The position numbers and the translations under genes were made by a program. From Thermoanaerobaculia bacterium (GTDB taxonomy: Bacteria; Acidobacteriota; Thermoanaerobaculia; Multivoradales; JAHEKO01): a stretch of DNA of 64,000 nucleotides. The stretch lies in assembly GCA_947259195.1 (NCBI GenBank), contig CAMYLC010000021.1, forward strand, positions 1 through 64,000, written 5' to 3'. Position 1 is the stretch's first letter; each line of letters begins with the position of its first letter. The notes below the pieces were generated by a model that saw only the letters and a list, made by a program, of their open reading frames with translations, did no database searches and was not told the origin of the DNA. Positions 25,644-37,497 of this stretch are shown here, piece after piece.

Positions 25644-26522
25644 ATGGCAACGCTGATCGAGCTCTGGTCTTACGACTTCATTCGCCAGGCCGTCTTTGCG
25701 GCCCTGCTGGCAAGTTTCCTGTGCGGGGTCATCGGCACCTTCGTAGTGGTCAAGCGACTGGTCTTCATCAGCGGAGGAGTCAGTCACGCCGCTTTCGGCG
25801 GCCTGGGCGTCTGCTACTACCTTGGCGTCGAGCCCTTGATCGGGGCGGGAGTTGTCGCCATCGTATCGGCGTTGCTCGTGGCAGCCGGAGGTCGCCGATG
25901 GGTCCGTTCTCAGGATGCCGTCATCGGAATCCTCTGGAGTGTCGGCATGGCGATCGGCGTGGTCTTCGTAGCCATGAGCCCGGGCTACGCTCCCAACCTC
26001 ATGACCTACCTGTTTGGCAACATCCTCACAGTGAGCCATGGAGCCGTCTTGGTCACCTTCTGGTTCACTCTCGTGGTTCTCGGTTTCGCGCTGCTATTCT
26101 TCAAGGAGTTCGTGGCGGTGTCCTTCGACGAGGAGTTCGCGCGCGTCCAGGGAGTTCCGGTGGGTGTCTTCATGGCAATCCTAATGGTGATGGTGGCGCT
26201 GTCTGTGGTGCTGCTGATTCAGCTGGTGGGAATCATCCTGGTTATTGCGCTGCTCACCATTCCGCCCGTCATCAGCCTCATGCTGACTCGCGGCTTCGTC
26301 TCGGTGATTCTCGTCTCGACTTTCATCGGCGCCCTGATGACCCTAGGCGGTCTGGCCCTATCCTACGTTTTCGACCTTCCGTCCGGGCCGACGATGGTGC
26401 TGCTAGGCGCGCTCCTGATGCTCCCAGCCTATCTCTGGCAGCGCTTGGTTCGCCGCGATTTCGGTAAGCCCCCGGATGACCTCCGGGCTGAGCCGCAGGA
26501 CCTCGTGTCGTCGGCTCTGTAG
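25644..26522 (+). CDS. znuB: Zinc/manganese ABC transporter permease
   Basis: A 292-residue membrane protein of the ABC-3 family with about 8-9 hydrophobic segments. Typical features are LCGVIGTFVVVKRLVFISGG, the GVSHAAFGG motif and the SFDEEFARVQGV cytoplasmic loop that contacts the ATPase. It forms the membrane channel with ZnuC. The start is ATG 25644, immediately after the inverted repeat, so folding of that repeat would hide or expose its ribosome-binding region. Confidence 0.87.
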   Translation: MATLIELWSYDFIRQAVFAALLASFLCGVIGTFVVVKRLVFISGGVSHAAFGGLGVCYYLGVEPLIGAGVVAIVSALLVAAGGRRWVRSQDAVIGILWSVGMAIGVVFVAMSPGYAPNLMTYLFGNILTVSHGAVLVTFWFTLVVLGFALLFFKEFVAVSFDEEFARVQGVPVGVFMAILMVMVALSVVLLIQLVGIILVIALLTIPPVISLMLTRGFVSVILVSTFIGALMTLGGLALSYVFDLPSGPTMVLLGALLMLPAYLWQRLVRRDFGKPPDDLRAEPQDLVSSAL

Positions 26523-26529
26523 GGTGCTC

Positions 26530-27783
26530 ATGATGCGATCGACTTTCAGCCTGCCAGTTCTTCTCTTGTTGGCTCTCTCTCTCGGCTGCGGGGACTCGGA
26601 GACGATCGAAAACGGTCGAGTCGGCGAAGTCGAGGAGGAACTGGTCTTGCGGGTCGCCACCTTCAATATCGAGGATTTGCGAACCGCGGAGCTGCTGGAT
26701 CCGACCCGGCCACGCCCCAGAATGGCAGCAGCCATGCTGCAACAGATTCGTCCCGACATCCTGCTGATCAATGAGATCGCCTACGACCAGTCGGGAGCGC
26801 CGAGTTGGGTCGAGGGTCAGGATCCGGGTCAAAACGGGCAGAGATTTGCCGATCTGTTTCTCGCCCATCCTCAGGGTGACGGTCTCGAGCCGATTCGGTA
26901 CCTGGCCTTCATGTGGCCGGTGAACACGGGGGTAGCGAGTGGCTTGGATCTGGATAACGACGGCCGGGTTTCCGTGGAGCCACCGAAGTGGAAGGGCCAT
27001 GACAGAGGGGATGAGCAGTCTGCGACCGACCGTGCCTACGGGCAGGACGCCTGGGGCTTCGGGACGTTCCCCGGGCAGTATGGGATGGCGCTGCTGGTCA
27101 GAGAGGGGCTGGAAGTCCTGGAAGCAGATGTCCGCACCTTTCAGACGTTTGCCTGGAGTCGGATGCCAGGCGCAATGCAACCCGAGGATCCCGCAACAGG
27201 CCAGAGTTGGTATTCACCCGACGAGTGGAGTGTTTTGCGGCTGAGCTCCAAGAGCCACTGGGATGTCCCGATTCGCCTATCAGGCGGTGTGGTCCTCCAT
27301 ATCCTGGCCAGCCATCCGACGCCGCCGGCGTTCGACGGCCCTGAGATGCGCAACAGGAAGCGGAATCACGACGAGATCCGCTTTTGGGCCGACTATCTCG
27401 AGGGTGCGGACTACATCCAAGATGATGGTGGGCGCACCGGTGGGCTACCGGAAGACCGGTCCTTCGTTTTGCTGGGTGACCTCAACGCCGACCCCAAGGA
27501 GGGCAACTCCCTCGACGAGGCGGTCGACAGACTCCTCGAGCACAGCCGCGTGAACAATGACTTCACACCCGAGGCGGATTCCTCCGCCGCGGCCGAGCTC
27601 CCACACCTGGATCGGCAAGACACGGCAGGGTGGGGCCTTCGCGTCGACTATGTTCTGCCGTCGGCGAATCTGGGGATTCTCGACGGCGGGATCTGGCGGC
27701 GCCGCGACGAGTCTGGAGTCGAAGTCAGCGACCACTTTCCGGTGTGGCTGGATATTGCGGTGCCGATCGTCGACAAGCCTTAG
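26530..27783 (+). CDS. Endonuclease/exonuclease/phosphatase-family lipoprotein
   Basis: A 417-residue protein with a lipoprotein signal: the hydrophobic core LPVLLLLALSL is followed by the lipobox cysteine in SLGCGDSE. The mature part is an EEP domain: VATFNIEDL at the N-terminus, RPDILLINEI with the metal-binding Glu, FVLLGDLNADPKEG with the catalytic DxN pair, and SDHFPVWLDI with the catalytic histidine. Relatives cleave DNA, RNA, phospholipids or inositol phosphates. It is probably anchored in the envelope. It begins 7 bases after znuB and may be in the same transcript. Confidence 0.82.
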   Translation: MMRSTFSLPVLLLLALSLGCGDSETIENGRVGEVEEELVLRVATFNIEDLRTAELLDPTRPRPRMAAAMLQQIRPDILLINEIAYDQSGAPSWVEGQDPGQNGQRFADLFLAHPQGDGLEPIRYLAFMWPVNTGVASGLDLDNDGRVSVEPPKWKGHDRGDEQSATDRAYGQDAWGFGTFPGQYGMALLVREGLEVLEADVRTFQTFAWSRMPGAMQPEDPATGQSWYSPDEWSVLRLSSKSHWDVPIRLSGGVVLHILASHPTPPAFDGPEMRNRKRNHDEIRFWADYLEGADYIQDDGGRTGGLPEDRSFVLLGDLNADPKEGNSLDEAVDRLLEHSRVNNDFTPEADSSAAAELPHLDRQDTAGWGLRVDYVLPSANLGILDGGIWRRRDESGVEVSDHFPVWLDIAVPIVDKP

Positions 27784-27820
27784 CCTTGGGAATGTTGTGT
27801 GCGATGACGAAGCGACAGGT

Positions 27821-28405
27821 TCAAGCGCCGAAATAGTCGGGCTCGCTGCCCGGCTTCCACTTGATGTTGCAGCCGATGCTGGGCTTCTGTTCCAAGGTGA
27901 CTGGAGCGCCCTCGAGGAGGGCATCGACGGCAGCTGCCAGATCGCTTCCGGTGACGGGCACCTCATTGCCGGGTCGACTGTCGTCGAATTGCCCACGGTA
28001 GATCAGCCGGCCTTCGCCATCGAATAGAAAGAAATCCGGGGTGCAGGCAGCGCGGTATGCCTTGGCAATGTCTTGGGTCTCGTCGTAGAGATAGGGGAAG
28101 CCGTAGCCGGCCTCTTGCGCCTCCTGTCGCATCATCTCGGGGCTGTCCTCGGGGAAGGCGGCCACGTCGTTGGAGCTGATGGCGACAATGGCCAGCCCTC
28201 TGTCTCGATACTCGGTGGCAAAGCGGGCAAGGGCTTCCCGGATGTGCTTGACGAAGGGGCAGTGATTGCAGAGGAACATGACCAGCAGGCCTGAGGCCGC
28301 GGAGAATTCGGTCGTCGAGACGAGGCGATTCTCGGTGTCGGGCAGGCTGAAATCGGGTGCGGACGTGCCCAGAGGGAGCATGGTAGAAGGTGTCATGACC
28401 ATGCC
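27821..28405 (-). CDS. AhpC/TSA-type thioredoxin-fold protein
   Basis: A 194-residue redoxin. The active-site CxxC is in FLCNHCPFVKHI, and the fold markers APDFSLPD and TPDFFLFDGEGRLIYRG are clear. This CNHC group is common near electron-transfer or metal genes. Peroxidase or disulfide reductase activity is plausible. The open frame extends further upstream, but the family starts at the ATG at 28405 (or 28399). It sits on the opposite strand between the EEP lipoprotein and znuA genes. Confidence 0.8.
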   Translation of the reverse strand, partial: GMVMTPSTMLPLGTSAPDFSLPDTENRLVSTTEFSAASGLLVMFLCNHCPFVKHIREALARFATEYRDRGLAIVAISSNDVAAFPEDSPEMMRQEAQEAGYGFPYLYDETQDIAKAYRAACTPDFFLFDGEGRLIYRGQFDDSRPGNEVPVTGSDLAAAVDALLEGAPVTLEQKPSIGCNIKWKPGSEPDYFGA

Positions 28406-28520
28406 GGCTAGGCTAGCATGGACGCTGCAATCGCAATCCTCTATTGAACCCGAGAGAGCCATTGAAAATGAGGTCCATCCTGAGGCAGATCGTGGCAATT
28501 CGCATCTGTCTTCGACCCTG

Positions 28521-29426
28521 ATGCGGAATCGAAGGCAATGGGTAGTCCGGGTACCGACATGGACCCTTGGCCTGGGAGCTGTCCTGGTGGCAGGCCTGAT
28601 GCAACATGCAATGTCGCGCCGAGTTCTGGCCTGTGTCCAACCTCTGGTGGTCACCGTCAGTGTGCCTCCTCAGGCGTACCTGGTGGAGAGAATCGGTGGG
28701 GAGCGGGTGGAGGTTCATGTCATGGTTCCGCCCGGAGCCTCTCCGACCACTTTCGAGCCGTCTCCGCAGGAGGTGGTAGCTCTGGGAAGATCGGACCTCT
28801 ATGTCGAAGTGGGGCACCCCAATTTCCTCTTCGAGGTTCGCCACCTGGAGAGCTTTCTGAAGGCGAACCCTCAGATTTCGATAGTGGATATGACGGCGGG
28901 CGAGGAGGAATCCTGCCTGGCCGAACAGGGTGGGCCGCTCGACGACGACCCCCATATCTGGCTTGCCCCACAGCGAATGCGCTCGGCGGCCTTTGCCATC
29001 GAAGCCGCGTTGATTGAACTGGATCCCGAGGGCGCGCCTGAATACGGACAGAATCTGAAGAAGCTACTCTCGGATATCGAGCGGCTGGATGGCGAGATCA
29101 CCCAGCTGCTGGCAGGGCTCGAGGGTCGCCGATTCATGGTCTTTCATCCGGCCTGGAGCCACTTGGCGTGCGAGTACGGCCTACTGCAGATGGCGATCGA
29201 ATCCGAGGGCAAGGAACCCGGCCCGGCGCAGCTCGTGGCGACGATCGAAGCAGGGCGCGACGAGGGGATTCGGGTTGTCTTCGTGCAGAAGGGTTTCTCC
29301 GATCGCAGCGCCAGGGTGATCGCCTCTGAGCTCGGAGCCCGGGTCGAATCGTTGGATCCCCTGGCTCGAGATTGGCTCGAGAATCTCCGGTATTCCGCCG
29401 AGAGAATCGCGGCAGCGATTCGCTGA
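28521..29426 (+). CDS. znuA: Zinc-type ABC transporter substrate-binding protein
   Basis: A 301-residue solute-binding protein with an N-terminal signal or anchor segment (TLGLGAVLVAGLMQHAMS). Metal-site regions are recognisable: VGHPNFLFE with a histidine, DPHIWLAPQ, and FHPAWSHLACEYG. The His-rich loop of E. coli ZnuA is replaced by a short acidic stretch. The long helix linking the two lobes is typical of cluster A-I binding proteins. The ATG at 28521 is chosen because it directly precedes the signal segment. It likely works with the ZnuC/ZnuB pair encoded about 2 kb upstream. Confidence 0.83.
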   Translation: MRNRRQWVVRVPTWTLGLGAVLVAGLMQHAMSRRVLACVQPLVVTVSVPPQAYLVERIGGERVEVHVMVPPGASPTTFEPSPQEVVALGRSDLYVEVGHPNFLFEVRHLESFLKANPQISIVDMTAGEEESCLAEQGGPLDDDPHIWLAPQRMRSAAFAIEAALIELDPEGAPEYGQNLKKLLSDIERLDGEITQLLAGLEGRRFMVFHPAWSHLACEYGLLQMAIESEGKEPGPAQLVATIEAGRDEGIRVVFVQKGFSDRSARVIASELGARVESLDPLARDWLENLRYSAERIAAAIR

Positions 29427-29589
29427 TCCGGACGCAGCGGGCCATGCTACGATGGCCTGGGACAAGGCATCACGGTGGATCGGTCCGCTGATGCGATCGT
29501 CGTACGTTCATTCCGAAATCTGGACTGGCCGCGAAAGGCCGGATCCATCTTTGCAGTTTAATTCCCAGGCAGTCTGACGGGAGGTCGCC

Positions 29590-31599
29590 ATGTCGGGCAC
29601 CCATCACATTCCGCTGCTGTTCTACGTGCTGGCGCTGTTGGCTCTGGTCTATTTCGCCTACAACCTACGCCTCCTGTTTACGGTTCGGATCGGCAAGGAG
29701 GAAAAGTACCGCCGAATTCGACCCTTCTCGAGCCTGGCCAACGCGCTCACCTTCGGGGTGGGCCAGCGCAAGGTCCTCAACCGGAGATTCGCCTATGCCT
29801 CGGTGATGCACTTCTTCCTGGGCTGGGGGTTCATCGAGCTCTTCTTCGCCACGACCGTGGATTTCTTCGTCGCGCGTGGTTGGTTCGTGAGCTACCTGCC
29901 GACCAAGGACACGCCCTGGTTCGCAGCGCTCAACGATCTCGGTGGTCTCCTGCTGCTGGTCGGCATCCTGATGGCTCTCTTCCGGCGCAGCTACTCGAAG
30001 CCCGAGGTGCTACCACAGGACGCCTTCAGGGGGCGAGGCAATCTCCTGGGTGACACCGGCATTCTCCTGTTCCTACTGATTCTCGTTCTTGGCGGGTATC
30101 TCTCCGAGGCGGCCCGTCTGGCCGTCGAGCAGCCGAGCACGGCTGCCTATTCGTTCATCGGCTGGCCTATTGCGGGGCTGGCCTCGTATTCAGCCTGGGC
30201 GGGAATCGAGCGCAGCCTTTGGTGGGGGCATGCCATCACCTCGCTGTTGTTCGTCGCCATACTGCCCCTGACGAAGATGTTCCACTCACTGGCGGTGATC
30301 GTCAATGTGGCCCTCACCGACGTGAAGGGCCTTCGATTGGTCAGGCCCATGCACGTCAGCCAGCTCATGGAGGATCCCGAGGCTGACCTCGACGACGTTT
30401 CCCTTGGCGCGCAACAGGCGAGCGAATTCACCTGGAAGCAGCTTCTGGACTCGGTCTCCTGCACCGAGTGCGCTCGATGCACCACGGTTTGTCCGGCGCA
30501 GGCGACTGGGCGACCGCTGTCGCCCATGAAGCTGATTATCGATATCCGACAAGACCTTTACGCCAGAACAATCCGGAAGGAAGCGGATCCGGAAGAGCTC
30601 GTTGGCGGGCGAATCAAGAGTGCGGAGCTGTGGTCGTGTACCAGTTGCGGTGCATGTACCGGAGCCTGCCCTGTACTCATCGACCATGTGCCGACCTTCA
30701 CCGACATGCGTCGCTATCTTGTGCTCTCAGAAGGCGAGCCACCAGAGCAAGCAATGGAGGCCTTGGAAGGCATGACAAATCGGGGCAATCCATGGGCTCT
30801 ACCCGCCTCCGATCGCCTGAAGTGGGCCTCCGACGCCAATCTGGACGTGCCCGTCATGGCCGAAAAGAGGAAAGCCGACGTCCTCTACTGGGTAGGTTGC
30901 GCAGGAGCCTACGATCCGCGCAACCAGGAGGTGGCGAGAGCCTTCGTCAAGATTCTCCTGCAGGCCGGGGTGGACTTCGCAGTGCTGGGAGAGGAGGAAT
31001 CCTGCACCGGCGACTCGGCGCGTCGGCTGGGCGAAGAGTACCTGTTCGAGACTCTCGCCCTCCAAAACATCGAGACTTTGAAGCAGTACGATTTCAAGAC
31101 TATCGTCACACCCTGTCCCCACTGCATGTATTGTCTGGGGACCGAGTACAAGGACTTCGATGGCGACTTCGAGGTGCAGCACCACTCTCAGTTCATCTCT
31201 CTGCTGCTGAGGTCGGGGAAGTTGAGGGTCGACGGTACTGCGAATGGCAAGGTGACCTTCCACGATCCTTGCTATCTGGGTCGGTACGAGGGGGAGTACG
31301 ACGCTCCTCGAGAGCTCATCCGAGCCGCAGTCGGCAACTCATCCATGGTGGAGATGGACTACAGCCGCCAGGCCAGCTTCTGCTGCGGTGCTGGAGGCGG
31401 CAATATGTGGTTCGAGATGGAGGAAGAGGACCGTATGAACCTGTTTCGGGTGCGGCAGGCGGCAGCTACCGGAGCTGGCACCGTGGCGACGGCCTGCTCC
31501 TACTGCATGATCATGATGGACGACGCCGTCAAGGTCGAGGGCAGGGAGGATTCGCTCCAGGTCAGAGACGTGGCCGAACTGGTTGCCGACGGGCTGTGA
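29590..31599 (+). CDS. Membrane FeS oxidoreductase, ETF:menaquinone oxidoreductase (EMO)/HdrD-like
   Basis: A 669-residue protein. The first 240 residues hold about five membrane helices resembling the NarI/heme b domain. The ferredoxin-like region carries two 4Fe-4S motifs, CTECARCTTVC (about residue 290) and CTSCGACTGAC (about 350). The C-terminal half has two CCG-type cysteine domains, with HDPCYLGRY and FCCGAGGGNMW. This architecture matches the membrane oxidoreductases proposed to pass electrons from electron-transfer flavoprotein to menaquinone during beta-oxidation, and also resembles HdrD/DsrK. No etfAB genes are in the window. GGGAGG precedes the ATG. Confidence 0.83.
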   Translation: MSGTHHIPLLFYVLALLALVYFAYNLRLLFTVRIGKEEKYRRIRPFSSLANALTFGVGQRKVLNRRFAYASVMHFFLGWGFIELFFATTVDFFVARGWFVSYLPTKDTPWFAALNDLGGLLLLVGILMALFRRSYSKPEVLPQDAFRGRGNLLGDTGILLFLLILVLGGYLSEAARLAVEQPSTAAYSFIGWPIAGLASYSAWAGIERSLWWGHAITSLLFVAILPLTKMFHSLAVIVNVALTDVKGLRLVRPMHVSQLMEDPEADLDDVSLGAQQASEFTWKQLLDSVSCTECARCTTVCPAQATGRPLSPMKLIIDIRQDLYARTIRKEADPEELVGGRIKSAELWSCTSCGACTGACPVLIDHVPTFTDMRRYLVLSEGEPPEQAMEALEGMTNRGNPWALPASDRLKWASDANLDVPVMAEKRKADVLYWVGCAGAYDPRNQEVARAFVKILLQAGVDFAVLGEEESCTGDSARRLGEEYLFETLALQNIETLKQYDFKTIVTPCPHCMYCLGTEYKDFDGDFEVQHHSQFISLLLRSGKLRVDGTANGKVTFHDPCYLGRYEGEYDAPRELIRAAVGNSSMVEMDYSRQASFCCGAGGGNMWFEMEEEDRMNLFRVRQAAATGAGTVATACSYCMIMMDDAVKVEGREDSLQVRDVAELVADGL

Positions 31600-31678
31600 T
31601 TGTATCGACGCCGCTGTAACAAGACGCCCCCTCGAGAGACCGAACAATCAGCATCGTGTCTCGAAAGGAGCGTCAGCC

Positions 31679-32134
31679 ATGCTAGAGCGTGAAGTTGTCG
31701 AAGTCCTATCGGCCCTGGCCAGCGGAGCCCACCCGATCACGGGCGAGGTTTTCGAAGAAGACAGCCCCTACAACCACCCGACAGTCATTCGAGCCCTTTT
31801 CGGCTCCATCGAGCTCATCGAGTCTCGGTCCGGCCGGGTGAAGAAGACCCTGGAAGAGATCAATCGTGAGCAGGGGAGACCCTTGCGCTCGAATATGCGC
31901 TGGTCGGAGGAGGAGGATCGACGTCTGATCGAGCTGCTCGAGGAAGGAGTCTTGACGGGTGAGATCGCCTCTCGGTTCGACCGGACGAGAGGGGCGATTC
32001 ATAGCCGGCTGCTGAGCCAGGGACTCCTCGAGCGGGAGGAGCTTCTGAACCACTCCGAAGAGGAGTTGCTGCGACTCTTACGCTCGAGAATCTCGGCTCG
32101 CTCCGACGAAGCTCCGAGCTCCGAGACGGCCTAG
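31679..32134 (+). CDS. Hypothetical protein with HTH-like motif
   Basis: A 151-residue hydrophilic protein that I do not recognise as a named family. The middle (WSEEEDRRLIELLEEGVLTG then EIASRFDRTRGAIHSRL) looks like a Myb/SANT or sigma-70 region 4-type helix-turn-helix, as found in small regulators and helicase-associated domains. The N-terminus (ALASGAHPITGEVF) is a conserved-looking leader. An AAAGGAG ribosome-binding site precedes the ATG at 31679. Its stop overlaps the convergent damaged membrane-protein gene by 4 bases. Confidence 0.65.
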   Translation: MLEREVVEVLSALASGAHPITGEVFEEDSPYNHPTVIRALFGSIELIESRSGRVKKTLEEINREQGRPLRSNMRWSEEEDRRLIELLEEGVLTGEIASRFDRTRGAIHSRLLSQGLLEREELLNHSEEELLRLLRSRISARSDEAPSSETA

Positions 32135-32582
32135 CTGCCAGTGAACCGCTCGCCGATCCAGCCGATCGCCGCACCACCCAGGGCGAACAGGATCAATGCG
32201 TCGATGCTCCACCAGATCCACAACTGCAAAGGCAAATCGAAGAACCGGACATGGCGAAATCGCTCATGACGCTGAAGATTCCGAGGCATAGTCCCCATTT
32301 CAACCCCCGGCTCCAGCCTGGACCGCTGAACGAGCCGCCGACAAGGCTATAGATTCCGGCGACGATGAGACTGCTCACGAACGATGTGAGCATCCACTGG
32401 GGCAGAAGCGCCGCCATGTCCGGAGGATCCTGCGTCAACTCCGGCCGCCAGAACGACTCGTTCGCTTGGCAGATCGGATCGAGAACCTTCTTGTCGATCA
32501 AGGTAGCCGTAACGAACATGCTAAAGATGTTCGTGACCAGCCAGAAGACAACGCCACCGATGAGGATCAGCTGCCAATTCAT
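32131..32582 (-). pseudogene. Small membrane protein gene with a one-base frameshift
   Basis: The frame from 32582 encodes a membrane protein starting LILIGGVVFWLVTNIFSMF with further hydrophobic segments. After GIFSVMSDF (near 32245) it continues with an implausible Cys/Ser-rich tail. The neighbouring frame from the same spot continues convincingly as RHVRFFDLPLQLWIWW, SIDALILFALGGAAIGWI, ending in ERFTGS and a TAG at 32131. The whole stretch is 452 bases, one short of 151 codons, so a single-base loss explains it. It may be a real mutation or a sequence error. The function is unknown. Confidence 0.7.
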
Positions 32583-32798
32583 GGCTCGCCTCCTGCCCTC
32601 GAAAGGGGTGCTTTGGGAGATGTTGAGCCGATCGTCTCATGTCCGATCGTGGCCAGAGGGAAGTAGGGCCAGGTGCCGAAATCTCGCATTTCGTCGGCAT
32701 CGTGCAACCTTCGGGCTGATAATCTCGTTATTGTTGGTGTTCTGGCGCAGCTCGCGCCACAGGGTCGATTCATTCAATTTCCTCGAGAGGGATTCACG

Positions 32799-36071
<3,273 letters not shown>

Positions 36072-36402
36072 TCGAAAGAACCGCGAGGTGTCGAAGGAGG
36101 CCGAAGTCTGCCCCCCTTCTTCTTGCTCACAGGGACGAACCTCTGGCACCTCCCAGAGTGGATTCCGCTGGCGGCAAATGGCTTGACGGAGTACTGAGGC
36201 GCGGGTGCCTCGGTGAAGAAAGCAAAGGGAAAAGGAGGGAGGAGGGCAACTCTGTCGAGGAGTCGCGGGTTGTCGGCTGAGGTGCTGGACAGCCGAAAGG
36301 GCTTTGAGTCGGTTGGCGGGCCAGCGGCTCAGTTGCCCTCCATCTAAAGTAGTTCCCGCAGGCGCCCGAAATCTGACAAGAAAGTGAGTGGCTCGGGCTA
36401 CA
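36072..36402. other. 331-bp gap without a protein gene
   Basis: No credible coding frame is visible. It holds several small inverted repeats: CTCTGG/CCAGAG (36141-36158), GAGGC/GCCTC (36196-36211), and a nested structure at 36241-36341 described separately. A purine-rich run (36216-36247) lies just before the nested structure. This could be a 3' UTR of tricorn, a 5' leader of ychF, or a small RNA. Confidence 0.6.
36241..36341. ncRNA. Possible structured RNA (three-way junction)
   Basis: An 11-bp perfect inverted repeat (GGAGGGCAACT at 36241-36251, AGTTGCCCTCC at 36331-36341) encloses two further hairpins: TCGGCT/AGCCGA (about 36273-36296) and GTTGG/CCAGC flanked by GAG/CTC (about 36306-36330). 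The arrangement resembles a three-way junction. No known riboswitch or RNA family is recognised, and the strand cannot be chosen from sequence. Confidence 0.22.
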
Positions 36403-37433
36403 ATGCTCTGGATGCTCGCTGTCGGGATCGTCGGTCTGCCCAACACGGGCAAGTCCAGCCTCTTCAATGCTCTGTCGGCCGGACAGGCTGAGGTTTCCAA
36501 CTATCCGTTCACCACCATCGACAGCAACCTGGGTGTTGTTTCGGTGCCGGATGCGCGGCTCGACGAGCTGCGGAGTGTCGTCGAGCCCAGTTCTTAGGTG
36601 CCATTCGTCAGGTGGATGCCATTGCCCACGTGGTCCGTTGCTTCGGCGGCACCGAGGTTGCCCACGTATTTGCCAATGTCGATGCGGTTCGCGACGCGGA
36701 GATCGTCGAAACGGAGCTTTTGCTGGCCGACCTCGAGATCCTGCGCAGGATTCTCGAAAAGCGCCGCAAAGAGTGGCAGACGAACGCCAAGGCCTACAAG
36801 GGCGACAAGGATCGGCTCGAGCACTACCTGGAGCTGCTGACGGCGGGCATCCCTCTACGGAGCGTCAGGCCCGGCCGACAAGCTCTTCAGGAGATGAAGG
36901 CTCTCGGCCTGTTGACCGGCAAACCCACCCTGTATGTGGCCAACGTAGGAGAACAGGAACTGGGCGAGGGGTCTGTGCCTGCGGTGGCCGACCTGGTTCG
37001 ACTGGGGCCCTGGCCCGGCGCAGACGAAGAGGCCATCGTCGTGCCCGTTTCGGCCAAGATCGAGTGGGAGTTGATGCAGCTCGAGCCTGATGAGCGCCTC
37101 CTGTTCATGGAGGAACTGGGGCTCGAGGCCACCGGTCTCGACAGGGTTGTCGAAGCTTCGTTTCGACTCCTGGGCCTGATTCGGTTCTATACCCTGGCGA
37201 ACCGGAAGCTGCAGGCCTGGGAGGTTCCTTCAGGCACTCTCGCACCGCAGGCCGCCGGTCAGATTCACAGTGACATGGAGCGCGGTTTCATTCGAGCCCA
37301 CGTGGCCACTTTCGAGCAGGTACGGGAGCATGGCAGCTTCCAGAAGCTCCACCACCTCGGTCTGCTGCGGACCGAAGGCAAGGACTACGCCATCCAGGAT
37401 GGCGATGTCGTGGAGTTCTTCTTCAGCGGTTGA
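36403..37433 (+). pseudogene. ychF: YchF (OBG-family) P-loop ATPase gene with internal deletion and frame change
   Basis: The first frame encodes the N-terminus of YchF ([20 protein letters not shown], with the P-loop) and runs to SVVEPSS then stops at 36597. The second frame resumes exactly at the equivalent of [17 protein letters not shown] and runs to the normal C-terminus with the NxxE nucleotide-specificity motif (ANVGEQE), the helical hairpin and the TGS-like end (GKDYAIQDGDVVEFFFSG). Compared with other YchF proteins, about 28 residues between VEP and QFL are missing, including the G3/DxxG region (usually DIAGLV). The missing piece is about 83-86 bases, so the frame changes. The protein cannot be made intact, unless this is an assembly error. 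Confidence 0.85.
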
Positions 37434-37497
37434 AACACCTGTCGAAGGAAAGCCGCGCGGCTCAGTCGTATTGCAGAACCGGCAGCAGCAGGCCCGG

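Noticed and set aside
27821..28654. A longer redoxin with an 83-residue N-terminal extension
   Set aside because: The extension is Arg-rich, overlaps the start region of znuA on the other strand, and has no signal or homology; the ATG at 28405 is the likely start.
36072..36402. A known riboswitch or housekeeping RNA such as RNase P, SRP, 6S or tmRNA
   Set aside because: None of the signature sequences of these RNAs was recognised.
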